64,000 bases of DNA from Orychophragmus violaceus (lineage: Eukaryota; Streptophyta; Magnoliopsida; Brassicales; Brassicaceae): the NCBI GenBank assembly GCA_030180135.1, contig CM058234.1, forward strand, positions 806,001 to 870,000. The letters run 5' to 3'. Each line of letters starts with the position of its first letter. Position 1 is the first letter of the stretch. Shown one piece after another: positions 1-10,700 of the stretch. The position numbers and the translations under genes are program-made. The notes below the pieces were generated by a model. That model made no database searches, had not been told where the DNA came from, and saw nothing but the letters and a program-made list of their open reading frames with translations.

Positions 1-2713
1 TTCACTTCAGGAGACGAAAATCAGACATCCGTGGAGCATGCATCTTCTGGCAAATATAGTTTACAGAGAATTGAATACCAGGTCGTGTAAGCGTAAGATA
101 CTGTAATTTCCCTGCTAAAGATCGAAAGTAAGTGGGTTCCAGAAAGAGCTCTTCCTGGTGTGGCTCTTCATGTTGCGTTGCTATGTTGAGCTGAAGAGGC
201 AGTGGCGTAGCGATGGGCGAGCAACCTGCCATGTCTGCAATCTGCAATAAGTCTTATGCATATTTAGCTTGATTAAGAAACAGCCCACCTTCATGGAAAT
301 GAGCTTGAACTCCCAAGAACTAGTGAAGAGGTCCCATATCCTTCATCATGAACTGAGTTTGCAGGGACTTGAGAAGCTTGTCAATGAGAGTGTTGTTGTT
401 CCCTGTCAATACCATATCATCAACATAAAGCAGCAACAGTATAATGTCATCATTCTGTTGATAAACAAACAATGACGGATCAAGTTTGCTGCAGATAAAA
501 CCAAATTCCAGGAGGTAATCACTGAACTTATTAAACAAGGCCCGAGGTGCTTGCTTTAAGCCGTATATTGCCTTGTGAAGCTTGCAAACGTATCCAGGTT
601 TCTCAGGATCAATGAAGCCCGGAGGCTGATGCATGTAAACCGTCTCGGTTAAGTCACCGTGTAAGAAAGCATTGGTGACGTCAAGTTGTTTAATAGCCCA
701 TTTGTGTTTTGTTGCAACATCAAGAACCAGTCGCACTGTTGCAGTCTTTACAACCGGACTAAAGGTTTCCAAGTAGTCAATTCCTTCTTCTTAGTTGAAA
801 CCTTTAACAACTAATCGAGTTTTAAGTTTGTCTAAGCTTCCATCAACATGTAACTTGGTTCTAAAGACCCATTTGCATCCAAGTATGTGCATGTCTGGTT
901 GGTAAGGAACCAGAGAGAAAGTCTTAGATACAGCTAAGGATTCCATTTGAGATGCCATTGCTGATGTCCAACCAGAATGCTTCAGAGCAGCAATGATGGT
1001 TTTTTGTTCTGGAGGAGTAGACTTGATAGATAGCAAAACATATCTTGGGTTTGGTTTCTTAACTCATGCTTTCAGGCGAGTAGTCATAGGATGAGTTGAC
1101 ACAACAGACTCAGATGTCTGATGAGAGTTGGTCCCTGTGCAGGTAGACACAACATCGGTAGAAATAGCAGTTGTAGTTGGAGATACTAATGGAGGGAAAT
1201 CATGATTTGAAAACAAATGCGCAGGTTCTGTTGCAGGCGTGACAGAGACTTTAGTAACTGCAGCAGGTTGAATGGATAAATCAGCACAGGAAGGTAACGA
1301 TGCACCAACTGATTGTGCTGTCGCATGTGGTTGATTGGCAGACATGTCAGTGTCATGTTGCAGCAGTGATGGGAGTGTGATGCAAGGTGTTTTCTGCGAT
1401 GGTAAAACAGAAGTTGATGGTATAAGAATTGGAAAAACAGCCTGTTTAACCACAGATGGCTCCACGTTTGCATTTGCATTTGACTGTGAATCAGACTCTT
1501 TCAGAAAACTTCTTTGCCAAGCTTGAAGCAGAGGAGTAGAAGTCTTGCTTTGAAAATGAGAGAAGACCGTTTCAAAAGGAAAAACAGATTCATCAAATAG
1601 GACATGGAGACTTATGTAAACCCGGCCAGTAGGTGGATAAATACAACGATACCCCTTGTATTTATCGTTGTATCCCAGAAAAACACACTGTAAAGAGCGA
1701 GTGTCAAGTTTTGTAGAGGCATAAGGTCGCAGAGATGGATAGCAAGCGCAGCCAAATGTTCGGAGTTATGTATAGTCTGGTTTCTTAGAGAAAAGAACTT
1801 CATAGGGACTCTGTTTTTGAGGTAGAGTCGATGAAAGGAGTATGTTACTCAGAAAACTCACAGTAAAGAAAGCCTCGACCCAATATACTTGGGGAGATTT
1901 ACATTCAAACAACATTGATAGCCCAAGTTCAGTGATGTGCCGATGCTTTCGTTCCGCAATTCCATTCTGTTGCGGAGTATGCAGACATGACACAAGCTGC
2001 TTGATTTCGGAGTTTGTAAGATGAGTCACAAATTGTTTACTGGTAAACTCACCACCTCCATCGCATTGGAAGGTTTGAATTTTGAGACTGAATTGATTTT
2101 CAAAAAATGCTTGAAACATGACAAAGATGGAGTAGAAGTCTGATTTCAATCTCATAGGATAAAACCAGCAAAATCTGGAATAGTTATCAATAAAAACTAC
2201 ATAGTAGTGAAACCCCTGAATATAACAAGCTGGAGAAGGTCCCCACAAATCACAGTGAATTCTTCCAAGGGGTCGAGTAGCCATAAAAACTGAAGGAAGA
2301 AAGGGAAGCCTAGCACTCTTTCCAAGCTGACATGAGACACACAACTTGTTGGTGACTTTATTGATGTCGATAGCTTTATTCTTAGATATGAGTTGAAGGA
2401 TTTATGAACTTGGATGGCCCAACCTTCGGTGCCAGACTTCATCACTGGTGGACATTTGACGTGTGGAGTAGCAGACAGTGAAGGCAGGGTTCTCCAGCAC
2501 ATAGAGATCTTCAAACTTGGGGCCTTTTGTCAGAATTTGGTTTGTCTGTTTGTCCTTAACATACACACCATCAAAGTCAAAAACAAACTCACAAGGATAA
2601 TCAGAGGTTAATTTAGACACATATAAGAGTAATTTTGCTATGTTAGGACAAACTAAGACTCCCTGTAATGATAATTTACCTGACATAGAGTGAAGTGGAA
2701 CTGAGCCAATGTG
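1..2713 (-). mobile_element. Older Copia retrotransposon remnant, pol part, cut by the window edge
   Basis: Reading from high to low coordinate on the minus strand, the fragments encode the end of protease and the integrase zinc region (2402-2713), the integrase core (1766-2344, with HCDLWGP, QCDGGGEF and NGIAERKHR giving the D, D and E), a low-complexity linker (1064-1465), the start of reverse transcriptase (791-1036), the RT palm with YVDD (320-772) and the RT-RNase H linker (2-247). The frame is broken by stops after GHPSS near 2402, after MTTRLKA near 1064 and after KGFN near 791; each lies inside an otherwise well-conserved Copia alignment, so I read them as nonsense mutations. The element is dead. 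RNase H and the 3' LTR would lie left of base 1. Its gag half is at 10056-10700, displaced by the element at 2719-10050. Confidence 0.9.
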
Positions 2714-2718
2714 TGTTA
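2714..2718. repeat. 5-bp target-site duplication, left copy (TGTTA)
   Basis: TGTTA directly precedes the TG start of the left LTR and is repeated directly after the right LTR at 10051-10055. The duplication lies in the coding frame of the older Copia element, which was interrupted here. Confidence 0.95.
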
Positions 2719-3446
2719 TGTTGGGAATGTCCTGAAATCTATTTGTACTCACTCTGAGAGAAAGTCGTGTTGTCGAGATGAGACAATCATATGACACTAG
2801 GTAGTCATAACGCTTTGCTAGAAGCCACTTATGATCAATGAGTTGAGAACTCATTGCTAGTGTTATATGATCCTACAGGGTCACACACCTAAGCAAACTG
2901 GACATTGCATGAGAGGATGATCATTAATGTAATGATCGGGTGAATGCATATTTGATATGCATTCAATATCGACATTTCTGGGCGATGTCGATCGATACAC
3001 TAAGAGTATCGGTCGACATAGATTGGCCGTGTCGATCGACACATAGAGTGTGTCGGTCGACACAACTCACGGATTGACGGATTAAATTGGTTTAATCATT
3101 AGTTAATCCCGAGGCGGTTTAAGTCGACATATATAAGATATATGGTCGACCTAAACTCGTTTCTAACCTAATTCACAGCCACCAGAAACAGAAAAGAAAC
3201 CTCTCTGAGATTAGATCTCAAAAGGCACTAGCATCCCTTCCTGTTCAGCTTGTGTGCGTGTGGATACCGTAGAGGCGCAGCATTTGAGGCGCTCTAGATC
3301 TCGATTATCTGCAAATAACTTCCGCTGCTAATCACCAGGTAATCTCCAGATCTGATAGATTCAATTACATGAACCTGTAGATCCTAGGCTCGGAATTCAG
3401 ACTAGGATTGCCTAATTGGATTAGGAATCTGCTAGAAATTCCTTCG
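2719..3446 (+). repeat. 5' LTR of the complete Copia element
   Basis: Starts TGTTGGGAATG and ends CCTTCG, where the right copy ends CCTTCA, so the canonical terminal CA has mutated here. It contains two hairpins, 2986-3018 and 3029-3063, made from GTCGATCGA/TCGGTCGAC arms. A 60-codon frame on the minus strand, present in both LTRs, has no recognisable product. The U3/R/U5 limits cannot be fixed from sequence alone; a TATATAAGATATATGG stretch around 3130-3145 is a plausible TATA region. Confidence 0.95.
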
Positions 3447-3447
3447 G

Positions 3448-3459
3448 TGGTATCAAAGC
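3448..3459 (+). other. Primer-binding site of the Copia element
   Basis: TGGTATCAAAGC begins two bases after the LTR end and differs by one base from TGGTATCAGAGC, the usual plant primer site complementary to the 3' end of initiator tRNA-Met. It would prime minus-strand DNA synthesis. Confidence 0.85.
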
Positions 3460-4520
3460 TTTAGGGTTCAATTGAATCTGTGGCATGTTGATTAGATTAG
3501 TTGAATCTGGATCTCTGTATAGTTGATACAAGCATGCTGAAATTCGTTTTTGATTAAAATCTAGTTTTAGGGTTTTAACTTGAAAAACGATTAGGGATTA
3601 TCACCCTGTGTCGATCGACACCAAGCGGGTATCGGTCGACACAGAAGGATAACCCGAATAAAACTTTTCGCCTAGTGTCGATCGACACAAGAGTTGTATC
3701 GGTCGACTTAAACCTCGCGAGATTGATGAACCGGTTCAATTGGATTGGACCGGTTATCGAGCTTGGTTAAATGGTTAGAATTGCGATTGATTTGATTAGG
3801 TTGGTATCGACCGATGCTAGTGTAGCATCGATCGACACCGACTGGTATTCGAAACCGGATCAATTGGATTGATCGGTTATCGCGGATTGCTTTTGGTTAT
3901 TCTGTATCGATCGACACTATAGTAGTGTCGGTCGACATAAGATTCGATGATTGGGTTTTGGAACCTGCAATCACAGAACCAAAGCATGATAAATCAATTT
4001 ATTATAAGAACTAAAACATAATAAAACTGAACGTTTTAATGATTCCGTTCCTCAATCAAATATCAAGTGATACTTGATGTCTTTCCAATCTTGTCGACTG
4101 TCAAGACTCGTTTCATTGAGTGATAGGCTTGCAGTGCAAGGTGTCCACAATTACATGAGTAAGGCAGGAAGTAATCGTGTTGATGGGCTTGCAGTGCAAG
4201 GCGTCAACAATTATATGACTGAAAAGATTGGTTTACTTGACTGGGCCATCAAAATCGTTTTGGGCTCAGAGACATCAGGTGGATTTGACATAAGATGTCA
4301 GTCCACAACCAAGAGTTATGTTGGATATAACTAGCAAGGTTGTTGCTTACCTAAATAGCTAAAGTTGAGTGATAGCCAGTGGCTCACTTGAATTTAGTAA
4401 AATATGGGTCTTGGATCATTATATTCATCTGAGGAAGCATTGATTGAATATAGTGCGAGCTTTCTTAAAAGTTAAGATTTCTCAATTCTTGAACATCATA
4501 ACTAAACCTTTTTCTTTTCT
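3460..4520 (+). other. Copia 5' leader with four further hairpins and a short duplication
   Basis: About 1.06 kb between the primer site and the gag start, without a long ORF. Four hairpins of the same design as those in the LTR lie at 3606-3644, 3674-3709, 3803-3839 and 3904-3938. Further on, a ~57-bp unit starting GGCTTGCAGTGCAAGG occurs twice (about 4127-4182 and 4184-4239), with a short ORF running through it (4074-4334, 86 aa) that I do not recognise. Leaders of LTR retrotransposons usually carry translation and packaging signals, so structured RNA here is plausible but unproven. Confidence 0.7.
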
Positions 4521-5795
4521 ATGTTATCAGCTATGACTACTACTCATAATAATTATTTCTCCCTGCGATCCGTCCTTGAGAAGGACAAGTTAAATGGATC
4601 GAATTTTCTCGAATGGTATCGGAACTTGAGAATTGTTCTCAAGCAGGAGAAGCGGGACTATGTCCTTGAAAATGTTCTCCCTGAAAAACCGAGATCCAAT
4701 GCTGCACATGCAGAAAGGAGTGCTTGGGACAAGCATTCCAATGATGTGGTCGATGTGAATTGTCTCATGTTGGCTACCATGAACTCGGACTTGCAGAAGC
4801 AATACGAGAACGTGGAGTCGCCAGTGGAGATGATTACTAGCCTGAAAAGCATGTTTCAGGAGCAAGCACGAACTGAGAGATACCAGACGGTTAAATCTCT
4901 CATTGAATGCAAGCTACCAAAGGATAGTCCAGTAAGTCCTCATGTCATTAAGATGATGGGTTATATTGATAACCTGGGGAGGCTGGATTGTCCCATTAGC
5001 CAAGAGTTGGCTACTGACATCATCCTGCAGTCACTGCCGTCAAGTTATGATCAGTTTGTTATGAACTATAACATGAATAACTTGACAAAGACGTTGACTG
5101 AGCTGTATGGCATGCTCAAGACAGCTGAGCCAAATATCAAGAAGGGCACTCCTAATGTACTTATGGTACAAGGGGGTAAGAAGTTTAAGAAACTTGGCAA
5201 AGGCAAGGGAAAGGGCAAGGCAGTCCCGGTTGAGAACCAGGACACGCCTGCGCCAGCCCCGAAGCCCAAGCCGGGCCCATCTGAGACTGATAAGTGCCAT
5301 TACTGTAAAGAGCCTAGGCATTGGAAGAGAAATTGCAACAAATTCTTGGAAGAGAAGAAGAAGAAGAAGAAGACTTTCGAGACTTCATCTTCAGGTATTT
5401 ATGTTATAGAAGTAAATGTTACCACTTCTGGTTCTACTTCTTGGGTATTGGATACCGGCTGTGGTGCTCATATTTGTACAAATATGCAGGGCCTAAGCAA
5501 CAGTAGGACGTTGGAAAAGGGACAAGTGGACCTGCGTGTGGGGAATGGAGCAAGAGTTGTTGCATTAGCCGTAGGAACATTTAACTTGTCTTTACCTTCT
5601 GGTTTGGTTTTAGAACTTCATAATTGCTACTATGTACCTGCTATAAGCAGAAATATTATTTCTATTCCTGTTTTGGATTTGGAAGGATATCAGTTTTCAA
5701 TTAAGAATAAATGTTGTTCTTTTGATTACAATGATATGTATTATGGTAGCAGCCCATTAGAGAATGGGCTTTATGTTCTAAACCAAAGCACATAA
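4521..5795 (+). CDS. Copia gag-protease part of the polyprotein (ends at an in-frame stop)
   Basis: 424 aa. Residues ~10-230 are a UBN2-type Copia gag. A CCHC zinc knuckle follows around residue 257 (CHYCKEPRHWKRNC), in which the usual glycine before the histidine is arginine. The protease active site reads WVLDTGCGAHIC, a normal Copia variant, so gag and aspartic protease are joined in one frame. The frame stops at TAA 5793-5795, and the same frame resumes at once with integrase, so this was one gag-pol ORF. The ATG at 4521 is the first in frame and is followed four codons later by another; either could start. The product would assemble particles and cleave the polyprotein. Confidence 0.9.
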   Translation: MLSAMTTTHNNYFSLRSVLEKDKLNGSNFLEWYRNLRIVLKQEKRDYVLENVLPEKPRSNAAHAERSAWDKHSNDVVDVNCLMLATMNSDLQKQYENVESPVEMITSLKSMFQEQARTERYQTVKSLIECKLPKDSPVSPHVIKMMGYIDNLGRLDCPISQELATDIILQSLPSSYDQFVMNYNMNNLTKTLTELYGMLKTAEPNIKKGTPNVLMVQGGKKFKKLGKGKGKGKAVPVENQDTPAPAPKPKPGPSETDKCHYCKEPRHWKRNCNKFLEEKKKKKKTFETSSSGIYVIEVNVTTSGSTSWVLDTGCGAHICTNMQGLSNSRTLEKGQVDLRVGNGARVVALAVGTFNLSLPSGLVLELHNCYYVPAISRNIISIPVLDLEGYQFSIKNKCCSFDYNDMYYGSSPLENGLYVLNQST

Positions 5796-5864
5796 ATCTA
5801 TAACATTAACACCAAGAGATTCAAATCAAATGACACGAATCGGACTTTTCTATGGCATTGTCGT

Positions 5865-8498
5865 TTGGGCCACATAAACGAGAAACGGATTCAAAAGCTC
5901 CATAGTGATGGGCTTTTGGGCTCATTTGATTATGAATCATGTGAGAAATGTGAATCTTGTTTACTAGGCAAAATGGCAAAGGCGCCTTTCAACAAACAAA
6001 ATGAAAGGGCCAGTGACCTATTGGGCCTTATACATACAGATGTATGCGGCCCAATGAGCACAAGTGCCAGAGGAAATTTTCGATACTTCATTACCTTCAC
6101 TGATGATTTCAGCAGGTATGGCTATGTCTATTTAATGAGACACAAGTCGGAATCCTTTGAAAAGTTCAAAGAGTTCCAAAATGAAGTACAGAATAAGCTT
6201 GGCAAAAGTATTAAGGCTCTTCGATCAGATCGTGGAGGAGAATACTTAAGCCAAGAATTCAGTGATCATTTGAGAGATTGTGGAATTGTTTCACAACTCA
6301 CTCCTCCTGGAACACCACAATGGAATGGCGTGTCTGAGAGGAGGAATCGGACTTTATTAGATATGGTTCGATCAATGATGAGTCTCTCAACTCTTCCATT
6401 ATCCTTTTGGGGATACGCTCTAGAAACGTCTGCGTTTACACTTAATAGGGCTCCGTCAAAATCAGTTGCAAAGACACCACATGAGATGTGGACTGGAAAT
6501 GTTCCAAATGTGTCTTTCCTGAAGATTTGGGGTTGTGAAGCTTATGTTAAGCGATTAATTGCAGATAAGCTCGAACCCAAATCTGATAAGTGCTACTTCG
6601 TTGGTTATCCTAAGGAAACCAAGGCATACTACTTTTACAACCAATCCGAGAACAAAGTGTTTGTTGCTCGGAACTGCGTTTTTCTTGAGAGAGAGTTTCT
6701 TTCCAAGAGAAACAGTGGGAGTAAAGTACAACTCGAAGAAGTTCGAGAACCGCAGGAAAATGTTCAACCCATAGAGGAAGAGCAACAGTTGGATCTACAA
6801 AGAGTTGTAGACCCAACGCCTGTGGAGCCAGAAATTCGTAGATCCGAAAGGATCCGTCACGAACCCGAGAGATATGGATTTCTCGTAACCAATTATCATG
6901 ATTTATTGATCATTGACAGTGACGAGCCCGCGAATTACGAAGAAGCGATGATGAGCCCTGACTCCGAAAAGTGGTTGAAAGCTGCTGAATCTGAAATGGG
7001 ATCCATGTCACAGAACCTAGTATGGACTTTGGTTGATTTACCCGATGGTGCAAGACCCATTGAGTGTAAATGGATTTTCAAGAAGAAAATTGATGTGGAT
7101 GGAAATATTCAGATATATAAAGCAAGGCTGGTGGCAAAAGGTTTCAAACAAATTCATGGTATAGACTATGAAGAAACCTATTCACCTGTAGCCATGCTTA
7201 AATCCATTCGGATTCTCCTAGCAACAGCTGCTCGTTATGATTATGAGATCTGGCAAATGGACGTGAAAACAGCTTTCCTTAATGGAATTCTGGAAGAGGA
7301 TGTGTACATGACACAGCCCGAAGGTTTCATCGATCCTAATGCTGCTAGGAAAGTATGCAAGCTTCATCGATCCATTTATGGATTGAAGCAAGCATCTCGG
7401 AGTTGGAATCTTCGTTTTGATGAAGCAGTCAAAGAGTTTGATTTCATCAGAAGCGAAGAAGAACCATGTGTTTACAAGAAGACTAGTGGGAGCGCTGTTG
7501 CATTTCTCGTATTGTATGTAGATGACATACTTCTCCTCGGAAATGACGTTCCGTTGTTACAGTCTGTTAAGACTTGGCTCGGAAGTTGTTTTTCAATGAA
7601 AGACATGGGAGAAGCCGCGTATATTCTTGGAATAAGAATCTATAGAGATAGATTAAACAAGTTAATTGGACTGTGTCAAGACACTTATATCGATAAAGTC
7701 TTACACAGATTCAGAATGCAAGATTCCAAGAAGGGCTTCATACCAATGTCTTATGGCATAAGTCTCAGCAAGAAGCAGTGTCCTGAGACACCTGCTGAGC
7801 GAGAGCGCATGAGTCGGATTCCCTATGCCTCGGCGTTGGGATCCATCATGTATGCCATGCTCTGTACTCGTCCAGATGTTGCTTGTGCTTTAAGCATGAC
7901 GAGTAGATACCAATCGGATCCAGGTGAAAGTCACTGGACAGCAGTCAAGAATATTCTAAAGTATTTGAGAAATACTAAGGATAAATTCTTGGTGTATGGA
8001 GGAAGTGATGAGCTGGTAGTAAGTGGTTACACAGACGCAAGTTTCCAGACAGACAAAGATGATTTCCGATCACAATCTGGTTACATCTTCTGCCTGAATG
8101 GCGGTGCAGTAAGCTGGAAGAGTTCCAAGCAGGACACTGTAGCAGATTCCACAACTGAAGCTGAGTACCTCGCTGCTTCTGAAGCGGCAAAGGAGGCTGT
8201 TTGGATCAAGAAGTTCATCACTGAACTTGGTGTGATTCCTAGCATTTCTGAGCCAGTGGCTTTGTATTGTGACAACAATGGAGCCATTGCGCAAGCAAAG
8301 GAACCTAGATCACACCAGAAGTCCAAACACATAGAAAGGCGATATCACCTTATCCGTGATATTGTGAATAGAGGAGATGTGAAGATCAGCAGAGTCCCTA
8401 CGGATGAGAATGTTGCTGATCCGCTGACCAAGCCCCTCCCAAGGCCTAAGCATGAGTTTCATACAACTGCTGTAGGCATTAGATTTCTTAAGATATGA
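5865..8498 (+). CDS. Copia integrase-reverse transcriptase-RNase H
   Basis: 877 aa from the first ATG, but the frame is open from 5796, directly after the stop, and the integrase zinc motif begins upstream (WHCRLGH). Visible motifs: CESC of the HHCC finger; the integrase triad in HTDVCGP, RSDRGGEY and NGVSERRNR; RT palm QMDVKTAFLNG and YVDDILLLG; RNase H GYTDASF, TEAEYLAASEA and YCDNNGAI; and a terminal KHIERRYH segment. No frameshift is seen across 2.6 kb. The gag-pro ORF (4521-5795) lies in the same frame (offset 1344 = 3 x 448). Without readthrough of the TAA the pol half would not be made. Confidence 0.93.
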   Translation: MGHINEKRIQKLHSDGLLGSFDYESCEKCESCLLGKMAKAPFNKQNERASDLLGLIHTDVCGPMSTSARGNFRYFITFTDDFSRYGYVYLMRHKSESFEKFKEFQNEVQNKLGKSIKALRSDRGGEYLSQEFSDHLRDCGIVSQLTPPGTPQWNGVSERRNRTLLDMVRSMMSLSTLPLSFWGYALETSAFTLNRAPSKSVAKTPHEMWTGNVPNVSFLKIWGCEAYVKRLIADKLEPKSDKCYFVGYPKETKAYYFYNQSENKVFVARNCVFLEREFLSKRNSGSKVQLEEVREPQENVQPIEEEQQLDLQRVVDPTPVEPEIRRSERIRHEPERYGFLVTNYHDLLIIDSDEPANYEEAMMSPDSEKWLKAAESEMGSMSQNLVWTLVDLPDGARPIECKWIFKKKIDVDGNIQIYKARLVAKGFKQIHGIDYEETYSPVAMLKSIRILLATAARYDYEIWQMDVKTAFLNGILEEDVYMTQPEGFIDPNAARKVCKLHRSIYGLKQASRSWNLRFDEAVKEFDFIRSEEEPCVYKKTSGSAVAFLVLYVDDILLLGNDVPLLQSVKTWLGSCFSMKDMGEAAYILGIRIYRDRLNKLIGLCQDTYIDKVLHRFRMQDSKKGFIPMSYGISLSKKQCPETPAERERMSRIPYASALGSIMYAMLCTRPDVACALSMTSRYQSDPGESHWTAVKNILKYLRNTKDKFLVYGGSDELVVSGYTDASFQTDKDDFRSQSGYIFCLNGGAVSWKSSKQDTVADSTTEAEYLAASEAAKEAVWIKKFITELGVIPSISEPVALYCDNNGAIAQAKEPRSHQKSKHIERRYHLIRDIVNRGDVKISRVPTDENVADPLTKPLPRPKHEFHTTAVGIRFLKI

Positions 8499-9322
8499 TC
8501 TTGATTTCAGTGGGAGTTGTATTTGTTTTAGTTATGACATGATGTTCACAAAGACATAATAGTTATGTTATTTTAATGAAATTGTTTCAGTATTATTTAA
8601 TTGTGTTATTAAATAAGAGTCTCAAAAGTAATTTATGATATTTTATAGGTCATCAAGTATGTGACTTGATCATGAAACCCTATAACCAATAAATGACATA
8701 AATTATAAATGGTCCCTGGTCGAGGTTGTTAACGTGGGACATTAACAACCACGTGAGACTAGTATGTGAGGTGACTGATGACCATGTTTCATGGAGTCAT
8801 TAATAAGTGTATTAAAGTCAATCACATGGATATGTGTTAGAGAACACATGATCGGACTTGACCCGTTAATGAGAACTCTACAAGATGTTATATGAGTGTC
8901 ATAAGAGTTTCTCATTACGACTATAGAGTATAGTCCTAAGACCTGAGTTCATCATGTCCTCTCTTATATGGATTGGTTCGTCTTGACTTTGTCAAACGTC
9001 AGCCGTAACTGGTGATCATAAAGACACTGATTAGGCGTATCATGAAGTATAAAAGAGACATGGATGGAACAAGATGGAATTTGTACCTCCTATATAACAG
9101 GAGTTAAATATCTCTGGGCCTATCGAAGATTTGATACTGGAAATGCGTGGCCGCGCTCAAACGAACTGATTGTCAGTTGTTTGTTTTTCATCAGTATAAA
9201 TCGGGATTCGATAAACGTGATCTAGCTTGATAAGGATGACACAGTTCTTGCCTTATGCTAGATTGAGATATGGATACAAAGGGATTAAAATGGAACAGAC
9301 GATTCCAGTACAAGTGGGAGAT
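8499..9322 (+). other. Copia 3' untranslated region ending in the polypurine tract
   Basis: No ORF. The final bases before the right LTR, AAGTGGGAGAT (about 9312-9322), are purine-rich and sit where the plus-strand primer is expected. Confidence 0.8.
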
Positions 9323-10050
9323 TGTTGGGAATGTCCTGAAATCTATTTGTACTCACTCTGAGAGAAAGTCGTGTTGTCGAGATGAGACAATCATATGACA
9401 CTAGGTATTCATAACGCTTTGCTAGAAGCCACTTATGATCAATGAGTTGAGAACTCATTGCTAGTGTTATATGATCCTACAGGGTCACACACCTAAGCAA
9501 ACTGGACATTGCATGAGAGGATGATCATTAATGTAATGATCGGGTGAATGCATATTTGATATGCATTCAATATCGACATTTCTGGGCGATGTCGATCGAT
9601 ACACTAAGAGTATCGGTCGACATAGATTGGCCGTGTCGATCGACACATAGAGTGTGTCGGTCGACACAACTCACGGATTGACGGATTAAATTGGTTTAAT
9701 CATTAGTTAATCCCGAGGCGGTTTAAGTCGACATATATAAGATATATGGTCAACCTAAACTCGTTTCTAACCTAATTCACAGCCACCAGAAACAGAAAAG
9801 AAACCTCTCTGAGATTAGATCTCAAAAGGCACTAGCATCCCTTCCTGTTCAGCTTGTGTGCGTGTGGATACCGTAGAGGCGCAGCATTTGAGGCGCTCTA
9901 GATCTCGATTATCTGCAAATAACTTCCGCTGCTAATCACCAGGTAATCTCCAGATCTGAAAGATTCAATTACATGAACCTGTAGATCCTAGGCTCGGAAT
10001 TCAGACTAGGATTGCCTAATTGGATTAGGAATCTGCTAGAAATTCCTTCA
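9323..10050 (+). repeat. 3' LTR of the complete Copia element
   Basis: 728 bp, TG...CA, aligned without gaps to the left LTR with four differences by eye. The right target duplication TGTTA follows at 10051-10055. Confidence 0.96.
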
Positions 10051-10055
10051 TGTTA

Positions 10056-10700
10056 TAGGCAGAAAGTTCCTATCAGCCACCATAACACTATCATTTCCCT
10101 GATATCGCTGTGAAGATTGCAAGTTTTGAGGGTTGTTGGTTACATGTGATGATGCTCCAGTGTCCGGGTAACACTCAATGCCAGAGTAAAAGGAGTCATT
10201 TGAGACATGTACAGTGGTTAAAGTTGCAGAGACTTCATCCATTTGATAAGAAATATCAAATATTTTGTAGCACTTTAAGGCAACATGGCCAGTGAGCCCA
10301 CATATTTGACAAACATGACGTGGAGAAGAGTCTGAGTTGGTTGAGATTTGTTGATAGAACCCACGTCCTCTGGTGGAGTAAGATCTGCGACCACGTGAGC
10401 TGCCAAATCTAGTGTTAGAGGAGCCAAGACCTCTATAACCATTGAAACCAGAAAAGCATGCATCATGAGGTGAGCCACGACCTTTGTAACTGTTGTACTC
10501 AGAATAGCTTGCATCATTAGGACTGTTGGTGATATTGAAGGCCAAGTGTGGTGCCACAGAAGTACTATCTTCTTGATACCCTTTAAGTCTGTCATCATAA
10601 GCTATCAACCGTGGAGCAATATCATCAAATGTAGGGAGAGGAAACTGATATATGGAGCCTTCTATACTCGTTTTTATGGGCTCATACTCTTTGCCTAAGC
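10056..10700 (-). mobile_element. Older Copia remnant, gag and start of protease
   Basis: Minus-strand frame continuing from 2713 once the insertion is removed. It shows the end of a UBN2-type gag, a Gly/Arg/Ser-rich stretch, a CCHC knuckle (CQICGLTGHVALKC) and the protease start YPDTGASSHVT. The 186-aa frame from 10608 has no real start: the same frame is open upstream to about 10690, so the ATG at 10608 is internal. Gag similarity fades beyond ~10700 and no 5' LTR was found before the satellite region. Confidence 0.88.

Larger units (their letters stand above)
2719..10050 (+). mobile_element. Complete young Ty1/Copia LTR retrotransposon inserted into an older Copia
   Basis: 7,332-bp element: LTR (2719-3446), tRNA-Met-type primer site, long leader, gag-protease-integrase-RT-RNase H frame, purine tract and LTR (9323-10050). 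Both LTRs are 728 bp and aligned by eye differ at four positions: g/t in ctaggta(g/t)tcata, g/a in atggtc(g/a)acc, t/a in ctga(t/a)agat, and g/a at the last base. It is flanked by the TGTTA duplication. The order integrase before RT places it in Copia (Pseudoviridae-like). About 0.5% LTR divergence implies a recent insertion, a few hundred thousand years at usual plant rates; that date is inference. The coding frame contains one in-frame stop at 5793-5795, so autonomy is doubtful. Confidence 0.97.

Noticed and set aside
2881..3063. 60-aa minus-strand frame, repeated at 9485-9667
   Set aside because: It lies in both LTRs of the Copia element; no domain, and it runs through the hairpin arms.
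2986..3940. CRISPR-like regular palindromic repeats
   Set aside because: Spacing is irregular, there are no unique spacers, and the context is a plant LTR retrotransposon.
5040..5409. Minus- and plus-strand frames overlapping Copia gag
   Set aside because: Shadow frames of the gag-protease ORF.
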